Positions 26,893-35,801 of a stretch of 64,000 bases of DNA are shown piece after piece (the first letter of the stretch is position 1; every line of letters begins with the position of its first letter). The position numbers and the translations under genes were made by a program. The notes beneath the pieces are model-generated. The model made no database searches, was not told the origin of the DNA, and saw only the letters and a list, made by a program, of their open reading frames with translations. The stretch spans positions 1 through 64,000 of the forward strand of contig SUUS01000005.1 in the NCBI GenBank assembly GCA_015062395.1. Reading direction: 5' to 3'. This DNA comes from Alphaproteobacteria bacterium (GTDB lineage Bacteria; Pseudomonadota; Alphaproteobacteria; CAAHEQ01; UBA3637).

Positions 26893-27732
26893 ATGACTGG
26901 AACGCTTTTTTTAGTGCCAACACCTATTGGAAATTTATCGGACATAACCCAACGTGGAATAGATGTTTTGCAAAATGCAGATATTATCGCTTGCGAAGAT
27001 ACTCGAATGACGCAAAAATTGATGGGGCTTCTGGGGATAAAAACATCTGCTCAATTTGTTTCTTACCACGAATACAATGCAGATAAAATGCGTCCGATTT
27101 TATTGGAAAAATTAAATGAAGGATCTGGTATTGCGCTTGTTTCAGATGCAGGAACTCCCTTGATTTCAGACCCAGGTTATCGATTGGTAAAAGATGTTTT
27201 AAATGCAAACTTGACGGTGGTTCCTTTGCCTGGAGCCAATGCAGTTTTGCCTGCATTACAGTTGTCTGGTTTAGCATCCGATAGATTTTTATTTAATGGA
27301 TTTTTATCAACAAAGAAAAGCGCCCGACGAACAGAGTTAGATAGCTTAAAAGACGTTCCTGCAACTTTGATTTTTTACGAATCGCCACATCGCGTTATAG
27401 ATACTTTATCCGATATGTTGGATGTTTATGGGAACAGACAAGCAGCTGTTGTTCGTGAACTGACTAAAAAGTTCGAAGAAAGTCGTAGAGGAACAATTCA
27501 AGAATTGTTAGATTACTATCAAGCAAATGGCGAGCCTAAAGGAGAGGTTGTTTTGTTGGTTGCCAGAGCTGATGACGCTCAAAAAGCGCAACAATATGAC
27601 ATACACGCTTTATTAAAAAACGCTTTTTTAAAATACGATACGTTGCGAGATGCTGTGGATGCTGTGACAGCTCAAACGGGACTCGATAGACGTAAAATTT
27701 ATAAACAAGCAATAGAAATAAAAAATGGATAA
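26893..27732 (+). CDS. rsmI: 16S rRNA (cytidine-2'-O)-methyltransferase RsmI
   Basis: 279 residues. P-T-P-I-G-N-L-x-D-I-T at the N-terminus, C-E-D-T-R, S-D-A-G-T-P-L-I-S-D-P-G and F-Y-E-S-P-H-R are all RsmI signatures. It 2'-O-methylates C1402 with RsmH. An AAGGAAAAAT ribosome site precedes the ATG. It overlaps yraN by 8 bp. Confidence 0.95.
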   Translation: MTGTLFLVPTPIGNLSDITQRGIDVLQNADIIACEDTRMTQKLMGLLGIKTSAQFVSYHEYNADKMRPILLEKLNEGSGIALVSDAGTPLISDPGYRLVKDVLNANLTVVPLPGANAVLPALQLSGLASDRFLFNGFLSTKKSARRTELDSLKDVPATLIFYESPHRVIDTLSDMLDVYGNRQAAVVRELTKKFEESRRGTIQELLDYYQANGEPKGEVVLLVARADDAQKAQQYDIHALLKNAFLKYDTLRDAVDAVTAQTGLDRRKIYKQAIEIKNG

Positions 27733-28105
27733 ACGATACAAGGGCTTTTTATCTTATTTTACTGGACATCTGTGTGAACAGGATGCTTGTCGTTTTCTGA
27801 CAAAAAAAGGTTATCGTTTGATTGCTAAAAATTTCAGACCTGCACGAGGTATGGGCGCAAATGAATTAGATTTGATTATGCTCGATAAAAAAACACTTGT
27901 ATTTATTGAAGTAAAAAAAAGAATGGATTTGCAAACAGCTGCGTTTGTTTTCGATGAACGTTTGCAAAAGCGACTTTATAAAGGTGCAGAAGTCTTTTTA
28001 AGTCAAAATCCGCAGTATGCTCATTATGATTGTCGATTTGATGTTGTATTATTGGATGAAAACAAAAATATGCAGCATTTACAAAATGTACTAGAGGAAA
28101 TATGA
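27725..28105 (+). CDS. yraN: UPF0102 (YraN) nuclease-fold protein
   Basis: 126 residues with the restriction-endonuclease-like core: G-x-x-x-E-x-x-A-C-R-F-L near the start, N-E-L-D-L-I-M, then V-F-I-E-V-K-x-R. D and E-x-K are the usual metal/catalytic positions; the cellular role is unclear. It overlaps rsmI upstream and the BON lipoprotein downstream (4 bp). Confidence 0.9.
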   Translation: MDKRYKGFLSYFTGHLCEQDACRFLTKKGYRLIAKNFRPARGMGANELDLIMLDKKTLVFIEVKKRMDLQTAAFVFDERLQKRLYKGAEVFLSQNPQYAHYDCRFDVVLLDENKNMQHLQNVLEEI

Positions 28106-28677
28106 ATAAACTGATTTTGTTTTTTGCGTTATTCTTTTGTACTTCGTGCCAGTTTATTGGCACAATATACAACGTTGGTTCTAAAGTCGGTGCTGTTGTT
28201 ATGGATGAACGAGAATTGGCTGATGATTGGAATGACACCAAAATTAATATGTCAATCAGGACTGCTTTTTTAAAAGATAAAATCAATTATGTTTTAGATG
28301 TTGAAATAACCGTTTTTGAAAGTGAAGTTTTGTTAAATGGAGCTATTCCAACCATTGAGGATATGGATAGGATTGTTCAAATAGCATGGGAAACAAAAGG
28401 TGTTTCAAAAGTTTATAACTATATCCGAGTTGATAATCCTTCTGATTTGGCTACGACGACAAAAGATGCTTTTATCGCTTCGTCTATACGAACAAAGTTG
28501 ACAATGATACCAGGTATTACTTCTGTCAATTATAAAATTACAGTTGATAAAGGTGTTTTGTATATGATGGGGATTGCAAAAGACGAAGATGAATTTCAGG
28601 CTGTTATGAATGTTATTTATGACACCGATGGTATTGATCGCGTTATCAGTCATGTCAGAAAATCCTATGAAAATTAA
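28102..28677 (+). CDS. dolP: Dual BON-domain lipoprotein (DolP-like)
   Basis: 191 residues. The lipobox C-T-S-C is near residue 16. Two BON domains (about 45-115 and 120-190) are marked by V-x-L-x-G and the paired glycine/valine pattern. DolP (YraP) is an outer-membrane lipoprotein that binds anionic phospholipid and supports BamA function and envelope integrity. rsmI-yraN-dolP order matches gammaproteobacteria; the intervening diaA is absent. Confidence 0.85.
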   Translation: MNKLILFFALFFCTSCQFIGTIYNVGSKVGAVVMDERELADDWNDTKINMSIRTAFLKDKINYVLDVEITVFESEVLLNGAIPTIEDMDRIVQIAWETKGVSKVYNYIRVDNPSDLATTTKDAFIASSIRTKLTMIPGITSVNYKITVDKGVLYMMGIAKDEDEFQAVMNVIYDTDGIDRVISHVRKSYEN

Positions 28678-28721
28678 AAATGCTTAAATTTTAAGCATCT
28701 ATTAAAAAAAAGTAAATAAAG

Positions 28722-28834
28722 TTTCGAGTCGCTAAAAATCAATTAAACAGCTTGTTTCGAGTCGTTTAAGGGAATAACTATATCGACTCGAAAAATAAAA
28801 AATATATTTTTTTGTTGCAATAAGCGACTCGACA
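28722..28834. repeat. Four GAGTCG boxes forming nested inverted repeats
   Basis: TTTCGAGTCG occurs at 28722-28731 and 28755-28764. Its complement CGACTCGAAA lies at 28784-28793, and a further CGACTCGA at 28825-28832. The inner pair shares 10 bp (spacer 19). The outer pair shares TCGAGTCGCT / AGCGACTCGA. The block lies wholly intergenic, just upstream of the small RHH gene at 28884, so operator sites are the simplest reading. Confidence 0.8.
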
Positions 28835-28883
28835 GTTTATAAAGAAACTTATCAGAACAACTTATCGAAAAAGGGGAAAAACG

Positions 28884-29090
28884 ATGGCTAGAAAAATGGT
28901 TTTGAGTATTGATGATAAACTCTACACCCGTTTAGAAAAGCATGCAAGACGTAATGGTGAAACGGTTAATGAATTTTTTGTTCGGGCTGTTTGCGATGCA
29001 TTGGATATGTTTGATGATTTCTATGACAGTGTTGAAAGTGTAGATGCTTTGGATATTCGTCCGAACGCTCGTTTTTTTGGAAACAATTAA
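28884..29090 (+). CDS. Small ribbon-helix-helix (Arc/MetJ-type) DNA-binding protein
   Basis: 68 residues. M-V-L-S-I-D-D-K-L-Y forms the beta strand, followed by two helices with N-G-E-T-V-N-E-F-F-V-R-A-V, the pattern of RHH repressors and antitoxins. An acidic C-terminus (D-D-F-Y-D-S-V-E-S-V-D) could be a partner-binding tail, but no toxin gene follows. A terminator comes 20 bp after the stop. AAGGGG lies upstream of the ATG. The GAGTCG repeats upstream suggest autoregulation (inference). Confidence 0.75.
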   Translation: MARKMVLSIDDKLYTRLEKHARRNGETVNEFFVRAVCDALDMFDDFYDSVESVDALDIRPNARFFGNN

Positions 29091-29109
29091 AAATTCCTTA
29101 TAAAAAGAA

Positions 29110-29140
29110 CAGCGCCTTTATCAAAAAGGCGCTTTTTTTA
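29110..29140 (+). terminator. Terminator of the RHH gene
   Basis: GCGCCTTT / AAAGGCGC with a 5-base loop and seven Ts. Confidence 0.85.
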
Positions 29141-29188
29141 ACCAGATATTAAACTTTTCAAAAATAAGATAAGACAAGGAAGGTTTTT

Positions 29189-30541
29189 ATGAAAAAAAGT
29201 ATATTTATTTGGGGGTTATTAACTTCTGTTTGTTTGTCAGGTAGTGCATTTGCGCTGGATGCATTTAGAATTTATGACGATAAACCAGAACAAATCTGTA
29301 ATGAGGTTTCAATCAATGGACAGGTCGACTTATCTGTCGTTATGGAAAAAGCTATTTGTGCTAATCCTGCATTGAAAATTAGCTATTTATCATCATTGAT
29401 TTCTGGGGCAAGTTATGGACAAGGATTGTCAAATTATTTACCAGATATTTCTGTAAATGGTTCGTTATCTACATCTTCATCTAAAAAAGATGGGGCTGAA
29501 AATGCAGACGATAATTCAGACTTGGGCGTAAATGCCAAATTGAACTGGCTTTTATTAGATTTTGGTGGACGTTCAGCAAATGCAAATCGTTTGAAGTTAG
29601 CGCTACAATCATCTTATTTTGCTTACGATGATAAAGTTCAATCGTTGCTTTATGATGTTGCACAAAAATATTATGCAGTTTTATCTGCAGAAGAAAAATA
29701 CGAAGGTTTGATGGAGGCTGAAAAGTCTTTTAAAAAGGCATTCGAAGAAGCTTCCAGTCGTTATGAATTAGGTTTGGTTCCGTTATCTGATAAATTACAA
29801 GCTCAAACGTCTTATGAACAGGCAAAATTATCAAGTAATGTCGCACGAAAAAACATTGCATTAGAACGTGGTAATTTGGCGAAATTACTGAATTTGCCGC
29901 CTTATACATTATTTGAATTAAAAAGACCTGAAAAAAAATTAGAAAAATTACCACCGAAGAAAAAAATAAAAGAGTTAATTGAATTAGCTTTATCACAACG
30001 TCCCGATTATAAGGCATCTAAACAAGATGTTCTGGCTTCTGAAAAGCAAATCGTTATTGCAAAGTCTGACGGACTTCCAACTTTATCTGGTAATTTGAAC
30101 GCAGGAGCGAATAAAGATATTCGACATTCGCAGGATGGTGTGTATAGTGCAGGTGCTGGTTTAACTTTATCAGTTCCATTGTTTACGGGATTTTCTCAAA
30201 GTTATAAAATCAGTCAGGCGCAGTTGCAATATCAAGCAGCACAAAAAAATTTAGAAGTACTTGAAAATGATATTCAAAATCAAGTTTGGTCAGCTGTTCA
30301 AGAATATGAAACATCATTGGAAAGTTTTAAAATTAGTGAAACCTTACTTGCCAGCGCAAAAGAAAATGAGCGTGTTGCTTTTGAATCTTATAAAGTTGGA
30401 AAGGTTAATATCTTAACATTGCTGGATGCGCAATCTTCTTTGGCGTCGGCTCGAGTTGAAAATTCAACATCTTTTTATAACTTTTTAACTGCTCAATATA
30501 CATTACAAAAGGCATTGGGTAAAATGGAGAAGAAACAATGA
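29189..30541 (+). CDS. TolC-family outer-membrane efflux protein
   Basis: 450 residues with a signal peptide (A-F-A-L around 23). Two repeats of the OEP domain are rich in coiled coil, with A-N-P-A-L, Y-E-L-G-L-V-P-L-S-D and its second-half counterpart Y-K-V-G-K-V-N-I-L-T-L-L-D-A-Q. It forms the trimeric outer-membrane channel for the following MacA/MacB system. ATGA overlap (4 bp) with the macA-like gene. Confidence 0.92.
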   Translation: MKKSIFIWGLLTSVCLSGSAFALDAFRIYDDKPEQICNEVSINGQVDLSVVMEKAICANPALKISYLSSLISGASYGQGLSNYLPDISVNGSLSTSSSKKDGAENADDNSDLGVNAKLNWLLLDFGGRSANANRLKLALQSSYFAYDDKVQSLLYDVAQKYYAVLSAEEKYEGLMEAEKSFKKAFEEASSRYELGLVPLSDKLQAQTSYEQAKLSSNVARKNIALERGNLAKLLNLPPYTLFELKRPEKKLEKLPPKKKIKELIELALSQRPDYKASKQDVLASEKQIVIAKSDGLPTLSGNLNAGANKDIRHSQDGVYSAGAGLTLSVPLFTGFSQSYKISQAQLQYQAAQKNLEVLENDIQNQVWSAVQEYETSLESFKISETLLASAKENERVAFESYKVGKVNILTLLDAQSSLASARVENSTSFYNFLTAQYTLQKALGKMEKKQ

Positions 30542-31683
30542 AAAAAGCATTAATTATTATCGCTATTATTTTTGCAGGGATTGCAGGTTTATATTACTTG
30601 TTTAAACCATCAGATAAATTGACACAACGTCAGTTTGAATTTGTTAAAGTTGAACGAGGCAATGTTGTCGAAAAAGTGACTGCAACGGGAACAATAGAAC
30701 CGATAAATGTTGTTAGTGTAGGTACTCAAGTTTCAGGGATTATTGAAAAAGTTTATGCAGATTACAATGATGAAGTTCAAAAAGACCAATTATTAGCTGA
30801 ATTAGATAAATTTGTTTTAAATGAAACGTTATCGGATGCAAAAGCCAGTTTAGATTTAGCGCAAAGCAAAAAGAAAGTTGCTGAAATGAATTTCAATCGA
30901 TATAAAGATTTATATGCTCAAAAATTGATTGCAAAAGCAGAAATGGAAGAAGCTGAAATTTCTTTAGCAACAGCAGATGCAAATTTGTTAAGCGCACAAG
31001 CTAATTATAATAAAGCAAAACAAAATATGGATTATGCTTATATTATATCGCCAGTTGCTGGAACGGTTATTTCTAAAGAAGTAGAACAAGGTCAAACGGT
31101 TGCCGCATCATTTTCTACACCGACACTATTTACAATCGCAGAAGATTTAAAATTAATGCAAATTGAAGCGTCTGTATCTGAAGCAGATATTGGAAAAATT
31201 AAACAAGATATGACTGCTGAATTTACGGTAGATGCTTATCCTACAGATGTTTTTTCTGGAAAGGTAAAACAAATACGTCTTTCTCCTATTACAGAGCAAA
31301 ATGTCGTTATGTACACCGTTATTATTGAAGTGCCTAATGAAGATAAAAAATTGCTTCCTGGGATGACTGCATTTGTGACGATTTTAACGGCTCAAGAAAA
31401 TGATGTTTTGCGTATTCCAAATACAACAGTTCAATTTAAACCATCGGCCTTGCTTCGTCAAAAAATGGACGGTGAACGCCCAAAAAATTTAAAGGCAACG
31501 CAAGCTGTCGTTTATACTTTTGATGCACAAAAAGGCTTAATTAAGCCACATGTTATTGAATTGGGATTAATTGATGTTATGTATGCTCAAGTACTAGAGG
31601 GCGTTCAAGAAGGCGAACAATTAATCAGCGAATTTATCTCAACAGAAAAAGGTTCTGCTCCAAAAGGGCGCCCTCCAATGTAA
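30538..31683 (+). CDS. macA: MacA-like periplasmic adaptor (HlyD family)
   Basis: 381 residues. An N-terminal membrane anchor is followed by the biotinyl-lipoyl half motif V-G-T-Q-V-S-G-I-I-E-K-V-Y, a coiled-coil hairpin (about 85-145), the second lipoyl half (I-I-S-P-V-A-G-T-V-I) and beta-barrel domains. It bridges the ABC transporter with TolC. Position between tolC and the macB parts supports assignment as a tripartite exporter; the cargo is unknown. Confidence 0.9.
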   Translation: MKKALIIIAIIFAGIAGLYYLFKPSDKLTQRQFEFVKVERGNVVEKVTATGTIEPINVVSVGTQVSGIIEKVYADYNDEVQKDQLLAELDKFVLNETLSDAKASLDLAQSKKKVAEMNFNRYKDLYAQKLIAKAEMEEAEISLATADANLLSAQANYNKAKQNMDYAYIISPVAGTVISKEVEQGQTVAASFSTPTLFTIAEDLKLMQIEASVSEADIGKIKQDMTAEFTVDAYPTDVFSGKVKQIRLSPITEQNVVMYTVIIEVPNEDKKLLPGMTAFVTILTAQENDVLRIPNTTVQFKPSALLRQKMDGERPKNLKATQAVVYTFDAQKGLIKPHVIELGLIDVMYAQVLEGVQEGEQLISEFISTEKGSAPKGRPPM

Positions 31684-31696
31684 GCAGGAGTGCTGA

Positions 31697-32416
31697 ATGA
31701 AAAAAACAACGGTTGTTTCTGTTAAAGATTTAAAAAAGACATATTTTATGTCTGGTGGTTTAAGTCAAGAAGTTTTAAAAGGCGTCTCTTTTGAAATCGA
31801 TGCAGGTAATTTTGTTGCAATTATGGGACATTCTGGTTCTGGAAAATCAACATTAATGAATACATTGGGTTGTTTAGATAGACCTACATCTGGAAAATAT
31901 ATTTTAGCAGAAAAAGAAGTATCAAAGTTATCAGATGATGCACTTGCTAGTGTCAGAGGGCAAACATTAGGATTTGTTTTTCAAAATTTTAATTTGTTAA
32001 TGAAACGTACAATTGCCGATAATGTTTCTTTGCCCTTGCTTTATCAAGGGATTAGTAAAAAAGAATGTTATGAACGAGCTTGTCAAATGATAAAAAAAGT
32101 CGGCTTGGATGGTTATGCAGACAGAATTCCATCTCAATTATCGGGTGGTATGCAACAAAGGGTTGCTATTGCCAGAGCTTTGATAAATCATCCTAAAATC
32201 ATTTTAGCAGATGAACCGACGGGAAATTTGGACTCTCAAACATCTGATGAAATTATGGGTATGTTTCAAGAACTTAATGATGAAGGGATAACCATTATTT
32301 TGGTGACCCATGAACCAGATGTCGCGATGTATGCGAAGCGTTTGATACGAATAGCCGATGGCGTTGTTGAATACGATGGTTCAGTTAAAGATTATTTTGT
32401 GAAAGGAAATAAATAA
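31697..32416 (+). CDS. MacB-type ABC transporter ATP-binding protein
   Basis: 239 residues. Walker A G-H-S-G-S-G-K-S (about 43-50), Q-loop, signature L-S-G-G-M-Q-Q-R and Walker B I-I-L-A-D-E-P-T are present. It belongs to the LolD/MacB/FtsE group. In the MacB of E. coli this domain is fused to the permease; here it is separate, with another gene between. It abuts the next ATG directly. Confidence 0.92.
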   Translation: MKKTTVVSVKDLKKTYFMSGGLSQEVLKGVSFEIDAGNFVAIMGHSGSGKSTLMNTLGCLDRPTSGKYILAEKEVSKLSDDALASVRGQTLGFVFQNFNLLMKRTIADNVSLPLLYQGISKKECYERACQMIKKVGLDGYADRIPSQLSGGMQQRVAIARALINHPKIILADEPTGNLDSQTSDEIMGMFQELNDEGITIILVTHEPDVAMYAKRLIRIADGVVEYDGSVKDYFVKGNK

Positions 32417-33025
32417 ATGAAAAAAAGATTATTATTAACGTTATGTATGGTTGTTAGTTTAGGGGCAAATGTCAATGCACGTCAACCTATTGGTTATATT
32501 CATTTGCCAAATGAAGAGATTTTTAACAAAAGAACAGAAATTTCAATCGATGAACAAAATCCAGGTGCAGTTGTTTTTACAAATTCGGAAGGCGCTGTAT
32601 CTATGTATATGGATGATAATAATTATGTTGCCAAGGACGCGCGTACTGGAAAAGTTTTTACAAAGTATCATGAAAATGCAGATGGTTCTTCAAGTGTATA
32701 TGCAGATACAGATAAAGTGAAAATGGATATTCGTACAGATGCAAATAACAATGCCCGAGGCAATATGATTATGATTGAAGGAAATTATAAAATAGAAATG
32801 CGTGTTAATGGTCAGCGTGTTGAAACTTTCATCAGTGAAGCTAGAACAAACAGACTTATATGTAAAAGTGTAGGAAGGTTAGATGATGAGTATGTTTATG
32901 TTTACGATGCCTCTGGAAAGTTAATTGCCGAAGGTTATGGTGAAGATAGTATGAAGGTTCACAACCGCGCCTCTTTTGCTGTTTGCGACAGAGCAATGAC
33001 AGAAATCGAGGAATATGAGGATTAA
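32417..33025 (+). CDS. Periplasmic protein of unknown function inside the macAB operon
   Basis: 202 residues with a signal peptide (cleavage near V-N-A-R, residue 22). The mature part appears beta-rich, with V-Y-A-D-T-D-K-V-K-M-D-I-R and many D/N turns, and contains two Cys near the C-terminal half. No family recognised. It starts right after the ATPase stop and is followed 25 bp later by the permease, so it is likely co-expressed and may be a substrate or accessory factor. Confidence 0.75.
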   Translation: MKKRLLLTLCMVVSLGANVNARQPIGYIHLPNEEIFNKRTEISIDEQNPGAVVFTNSEGAVSMYMDDNNYVAKDARTGKVFTKYHENADGSSSVYADTDKVKMDIRTDANNNARGNMIMIEGNYKIEMRVNGQRVETFISEARTNRLICKSVGRLDDEYVYVYDASGKLIAEGYGEDSMKVHNRASFAVCDRAMTEIEEYED

Positions 33026-33050
33026 TTTTTTATTGTAAAGGATAAAAATA

Positions 33051-34268
33051 ATGTTTAAACGCATATTCGGTGAAGCTTGGATTTCAATCGCATCGTATAA
33101 ATTACGAACATTTTTGACAACATTAGGAATTATGATTGGTGTTGCTGCTGTCGTTTTGATGGTTGCTGTTGGTCAAACAGTTCAAAATGTTATTGATGAA
33201 AGCTTTGCGAGTATGGGGGGAAACTTATTGATTGTTTTGCCTGGCGCATCTTCTAGTGGAGGTGTTCGGACTGCTATGGGGCGCTGGACCGTTTCCAGAC
33301 AGGATATGGATGCGATTAAAACTTTAAAAGACGTTCAAACAACATCTTATGCTTCGATGGCTGGAGTACAAGCTGTTTATGGGAAAAACAACTGGAGTGT
33401 GAACGTGACAGGAACGACTCCTGATTATTTGTCTGTTGGAAATTGGGAGATTGAACGTGGAATTGCTTTTACAGACCGAGATTTAAAATCAGCTGCTTCT
33501 TATGTTTTATTAGGACAAACAGTTGTAGATGAATTATTCGGTCTTGAAAATCCTGTTGGCAAAACGATTCGTTTGCAAAATATCCCATTTATGGTTATTG
33601 GGACACTCAAATCAAAAGGACCAGGCTTAACTGGTGACGATCAAGATAACTTGATTTTAATGCCATTTACGACATTAAGACAAAAAATCAGAGGTTCTCG
33701 TCAACCACAGATGATTAATATCGGTTTTGTTAAAGTTGAAACGGAAGATAAATTGGATGCTGTTATGCAAAGGGTGTCTTATTTGCTTCGTGCAAGACAT
33801 CATTTAAAAGAAATGGACGAAGATGATTTTACAATTCGAAACATGGCAGAATTGGTTGCTCAAGTTAAAAAAGTCGGATTTTATTTATCTTTATTGTTAG
33901 GGGCAATCGCTTCTATATCATTGATTGTCGGTTCTATTGGTATTATGAACATGATGTTAGTTTCGGTGACTGAACGTACACGCGAAATTGGTATTCGAAA
34001 AGCATTGGGTGCTCCGAATAAATGGATTATGACGCAATTTTTGGTGGAAAGCATTTTAATTTCTTTTATGGGGTCTTTTATGGGGCTTGTTTTGGGGATT
34101 GGGGTATCTCAAATCGGTGGCGCAATTTTTGATAAAAATGTTCCTATTTCTGTGTGGACGGTTGTTGTTTCTGTTTCGGTTGCGATTATTGTTGGTGTAC
34201 TATCTGGTATTTTCCCAGCTATTAAGGCTATGAAATTGGATCCTATTGAGGCATTAAGATATCAATAG
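33051..34268 (+). CDS. MacB/FtsX-family ABC transporter permease
   Basis: 405 residues. An N-terminal helix (about 20-45) is followed by the MacB_PCD periplasmic domain and three C-terminal helices. The FtsX hallmark G-I-M-N-M-M-L-V-S-V-T-E-R-T-R-E-I-G-I-R-K-A is near residue 305. It is the membrane half of the split MacB. The weak ribosome site AAAGGATAAAAAT precedes the ATG. Confidence 0.92.
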   Translation: MFKRIFGEAWISIASYKLRTFLTTLGIMIGVAAVVLMVAVGQTVQNVIDESFASMGGNLLIVLPGASSSGGVRTAMGRWTVSRQDMDAIKTLKDVQTTSYASMAGVQAVYGKNNWSVNVTGTTPDYLSVGNWEIERGIAFTDRDLKSAASYVLLGQTVVDELFGLENPVGKTIRLQNIPFMVIGTLKSKGPGLTGDDQDNLILMPFTTLRQKIRGSRQPQMINIGFVKVETEDKLDAVMQRVSYLLRARHHLKEMDEDDFTIRNMAELVAQVKKVGFYLSLLLGAIASISLIVGSIGIMNMMLVSVTERTREIGIRKALGAPNKWIMTQFLVESILISFMGSFMGLVLGIGVSQIGGAIFDKNVPISVWTVVVSVSVAIIVGVLSGIFPAIKAMKLDPIEALRYQ

Positions 34269-34270
34269 CT

Positions 34271-35017
34271 TTAATTTCTTTCATTTTGTTGTGGAATGTT
34301 TTCTGTTTGCACTGTATTGGCAATTCCTAATGCTTCTAATCTGATTTGAGGTGCTAAAGTATGCAACTCTATACGGATATTGTCCAACAGAGTATTGTCA
34401 TTGGGCATGAATTTAAGTTTTTGCAAAAAAACAGAAAGCGATTTTGGATTTCGCAGTATTTGTATTAGCATCTCTTGTTCATCTGACGTCAGAACAGAAA
34501 ATAGGCTCATTAAAAATTTGCACATTTTACTATCAAGCATTTCAGGAAAATCATCGGTTGATTTCTTTAATAATTTTTTCAGCTCTTCCATTTCCTTGTT
34601 TTCTGTTTGAACTTCCTCCATGGATTTAGCCAGTTGTATGGCCAATACTTGTTGGATTTTTTGTGCATCTAAATGCATACATTTAGGAATACCAACGGGA
34701 TGTCCAAATTTCTTTAAAAAGGCAACAAATTGAGTTTGTAAGGTTGGCAATAATTTTGAAAAACCTATTTTTGTTATGGAACGATTAACTTTGTCGCCTT
34801 TGTAAGCATTGATAAAATTCAAGCCTTCTTCTTTGATGCTTCTTTGTTGTCCCAGACATTCTGTGCAACGCAAAATTTGACCGTCAAAAGCTAAAAAAGT
34901 ATCAAACAACGCACAATGATACGGAATCTTTTGAATGGCTTCGAAATAATTTATTTCTAAAAAAGGGCAATTTTCTGCACAATGTTGGCTTGTTGCCTCT
35001 TTTGTTTTTTCAGTCAA
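34271..35017 (-). CDS. Protein of unknown function with N-terminal Cys cluster
   Basis: 248 residues, no signal peptide or membrane helix. The first 70 residues hold H-C-x3-N-C, H-C and C-T-E-C, suggestive of a metal-binding module, and further Cys occur at K-C-M-H and M-C-K. The rest is helical and charged. It is convergent with the macB permease (2 bp apart) and divergent from thyX. I do not recognise the family. Confidence 0.65.
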   Translation of the reverse strand: MTEKTKEATSQHCAENCPFLEINYFEAIQKIPYHCALFDTFLAFDGQILRCTECLGQQRSIKEEGLNFINAYKGDKVNRSITKIGFSKLLPTLQTQFVAFLKKFGHPVGIPKCMHLDAQKIQQVLAIQLAKSMEEVQTENKEMEELKKLLKKSTDDFPEMLDSKMCKFLMSLFSVLTSDEQEMLIQILRNPKSLSVFLQKLKFMPNDNTLLDNIRIELHTLAPQIRLEALGIANTVQTENIPQQNERN

Positions 35018-35054
35018 GCATTTTTCCTTTTTATTGTTGCACTAATGCGAACAA

Positions 35055-35082
35055 ATTATAAAGGATTAAAAAAAAATTGCAA
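35055..35082 (-). promoter_or_regulatory. Promoter of the Cys-cluster gene
   Basis: Minus strand TTGCAA (35077-35082), 16-bp spacer, TATAAT (35055-35060), about 40 bp before the start at 35017. Confidence 0.5.
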
Positions 35083-35115
35083 GGGATTATCTTTTTTTTA
35101 GTTATTTTTCAGGTA

Positions 35116-35144
35116 TTGACCTTATTTGTTTTTTTTGTTAAATT
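35116..35144 (+). promoter_or_regulatory. Promoter of thyX
   Basis: TTGACC (35116-35121), 17-bp spacer, TAAATT (35139-35144), 30 bp upstream of the thyX ATG. Confidence 0.55.
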
Positions 35145-35174
35145 AAAACGTGTCATTAAAAGAAAGGATGAAAA

Positions 35175-35798
35175 ATGGTTCAAGTTGTAAAATCTTCGTT
35201 TGAAATTTTAACGCCAGTTGACGCTGATTTTGTTCTGCGTCATATTGAAAATTGTGGCAGAACGTGTTATCAATCTTTTGATAAAAAAGATGAAACATCT
35301 CATTTACGTTTTTTAAAGCATATTGTTTCCAGACATCACGAATCTGTTATTGAGCATTTTTCTGTTTCAGTTAAATTTATTATGGACAGAGCTATTGCAA
35401 ATGAGTTGGTTCGTCATAGATTGGCTTCTTTCAGTCAAGAAAGTACGCGTTATTGTTGTTATGCAAAAGAGAAATTTGGTAATGAAATAACGGTTATTAA
35501 GCCTGTTATGCTGGAAGAAAATACGCCAGCGTATGACACTTGGAAAAATGCGATGGAAGGAATTGAAAAAGCATATTTAGCAATGTTAGAGCAGGGGCAA
35601 ACTCCCGAAACAGCTCGTTCTGTTTTGCCATGTTGTTTAAAAACGCAAATAGTTGTTTCTGCTAATTTAAGGGAATGGAAACATATCTTTAATATGCGTT
35701 GTTCAGAAGCTGCTCATCCAGACATTCGCTTTTTAATGCGAGATTTAAAGGCAGAATTTCAAAAACGTATTCCAATTATTTTCGATGATGAGGTTTAA
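35175..35798 (+). CDS. thyX: FAD-dependent thymidylate synthase ThyX
   Basis: 207 residues. The ThyX signature R-H-R-x7-S-x-R is present as R-H-R-L-A-S-F-S-Q-E-S-T-R (about residues 79-91). The upstream H-E-S-V-I-E-H-F and the C-terminal R-C-S-E-A-A-H-P complete the family. It makes dTMP with FADH2 and methylene-THF, replacing ThyA. AAAGGATG precedes the ATG. DUF2065 and holC follow at 3- and 2-bp gaps. Confidence 0.95.
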   Translation: MVQVVKSSFEILTPVDADFVLRHIENCGRTCYQSFDKKDETSHLRFLKHIVSRHHESVIEHFSVSVKFIMDRAIANELVRHRLASFSQESTRYCCYAKEKFGNEITVIKPVMLEENTPAYDTWKNAMEGIEKAYLAMLEQGQTPETARSVLPCCLKTQIVVSANLREWKHIFNMRCSEAAHPDIRFLMRDLKAEFQKRIPIIFDDEV

Positions 35799-35801
35799 GT
35801 T

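Noticed and set aside
28678-28700. Hairpin ATGCTTAAA/TTTAAGCAT as dolP terminator
   Set aside because: AT-rich short stem without a T-run; cannot be called a terminator with confidence.
28884-29090. Complete toxin-antitoxin module
   Set aside because: The RHH protein looks antitoxin-like, but a terminator follows immediately and no toxin-sized ORF lies on either side.
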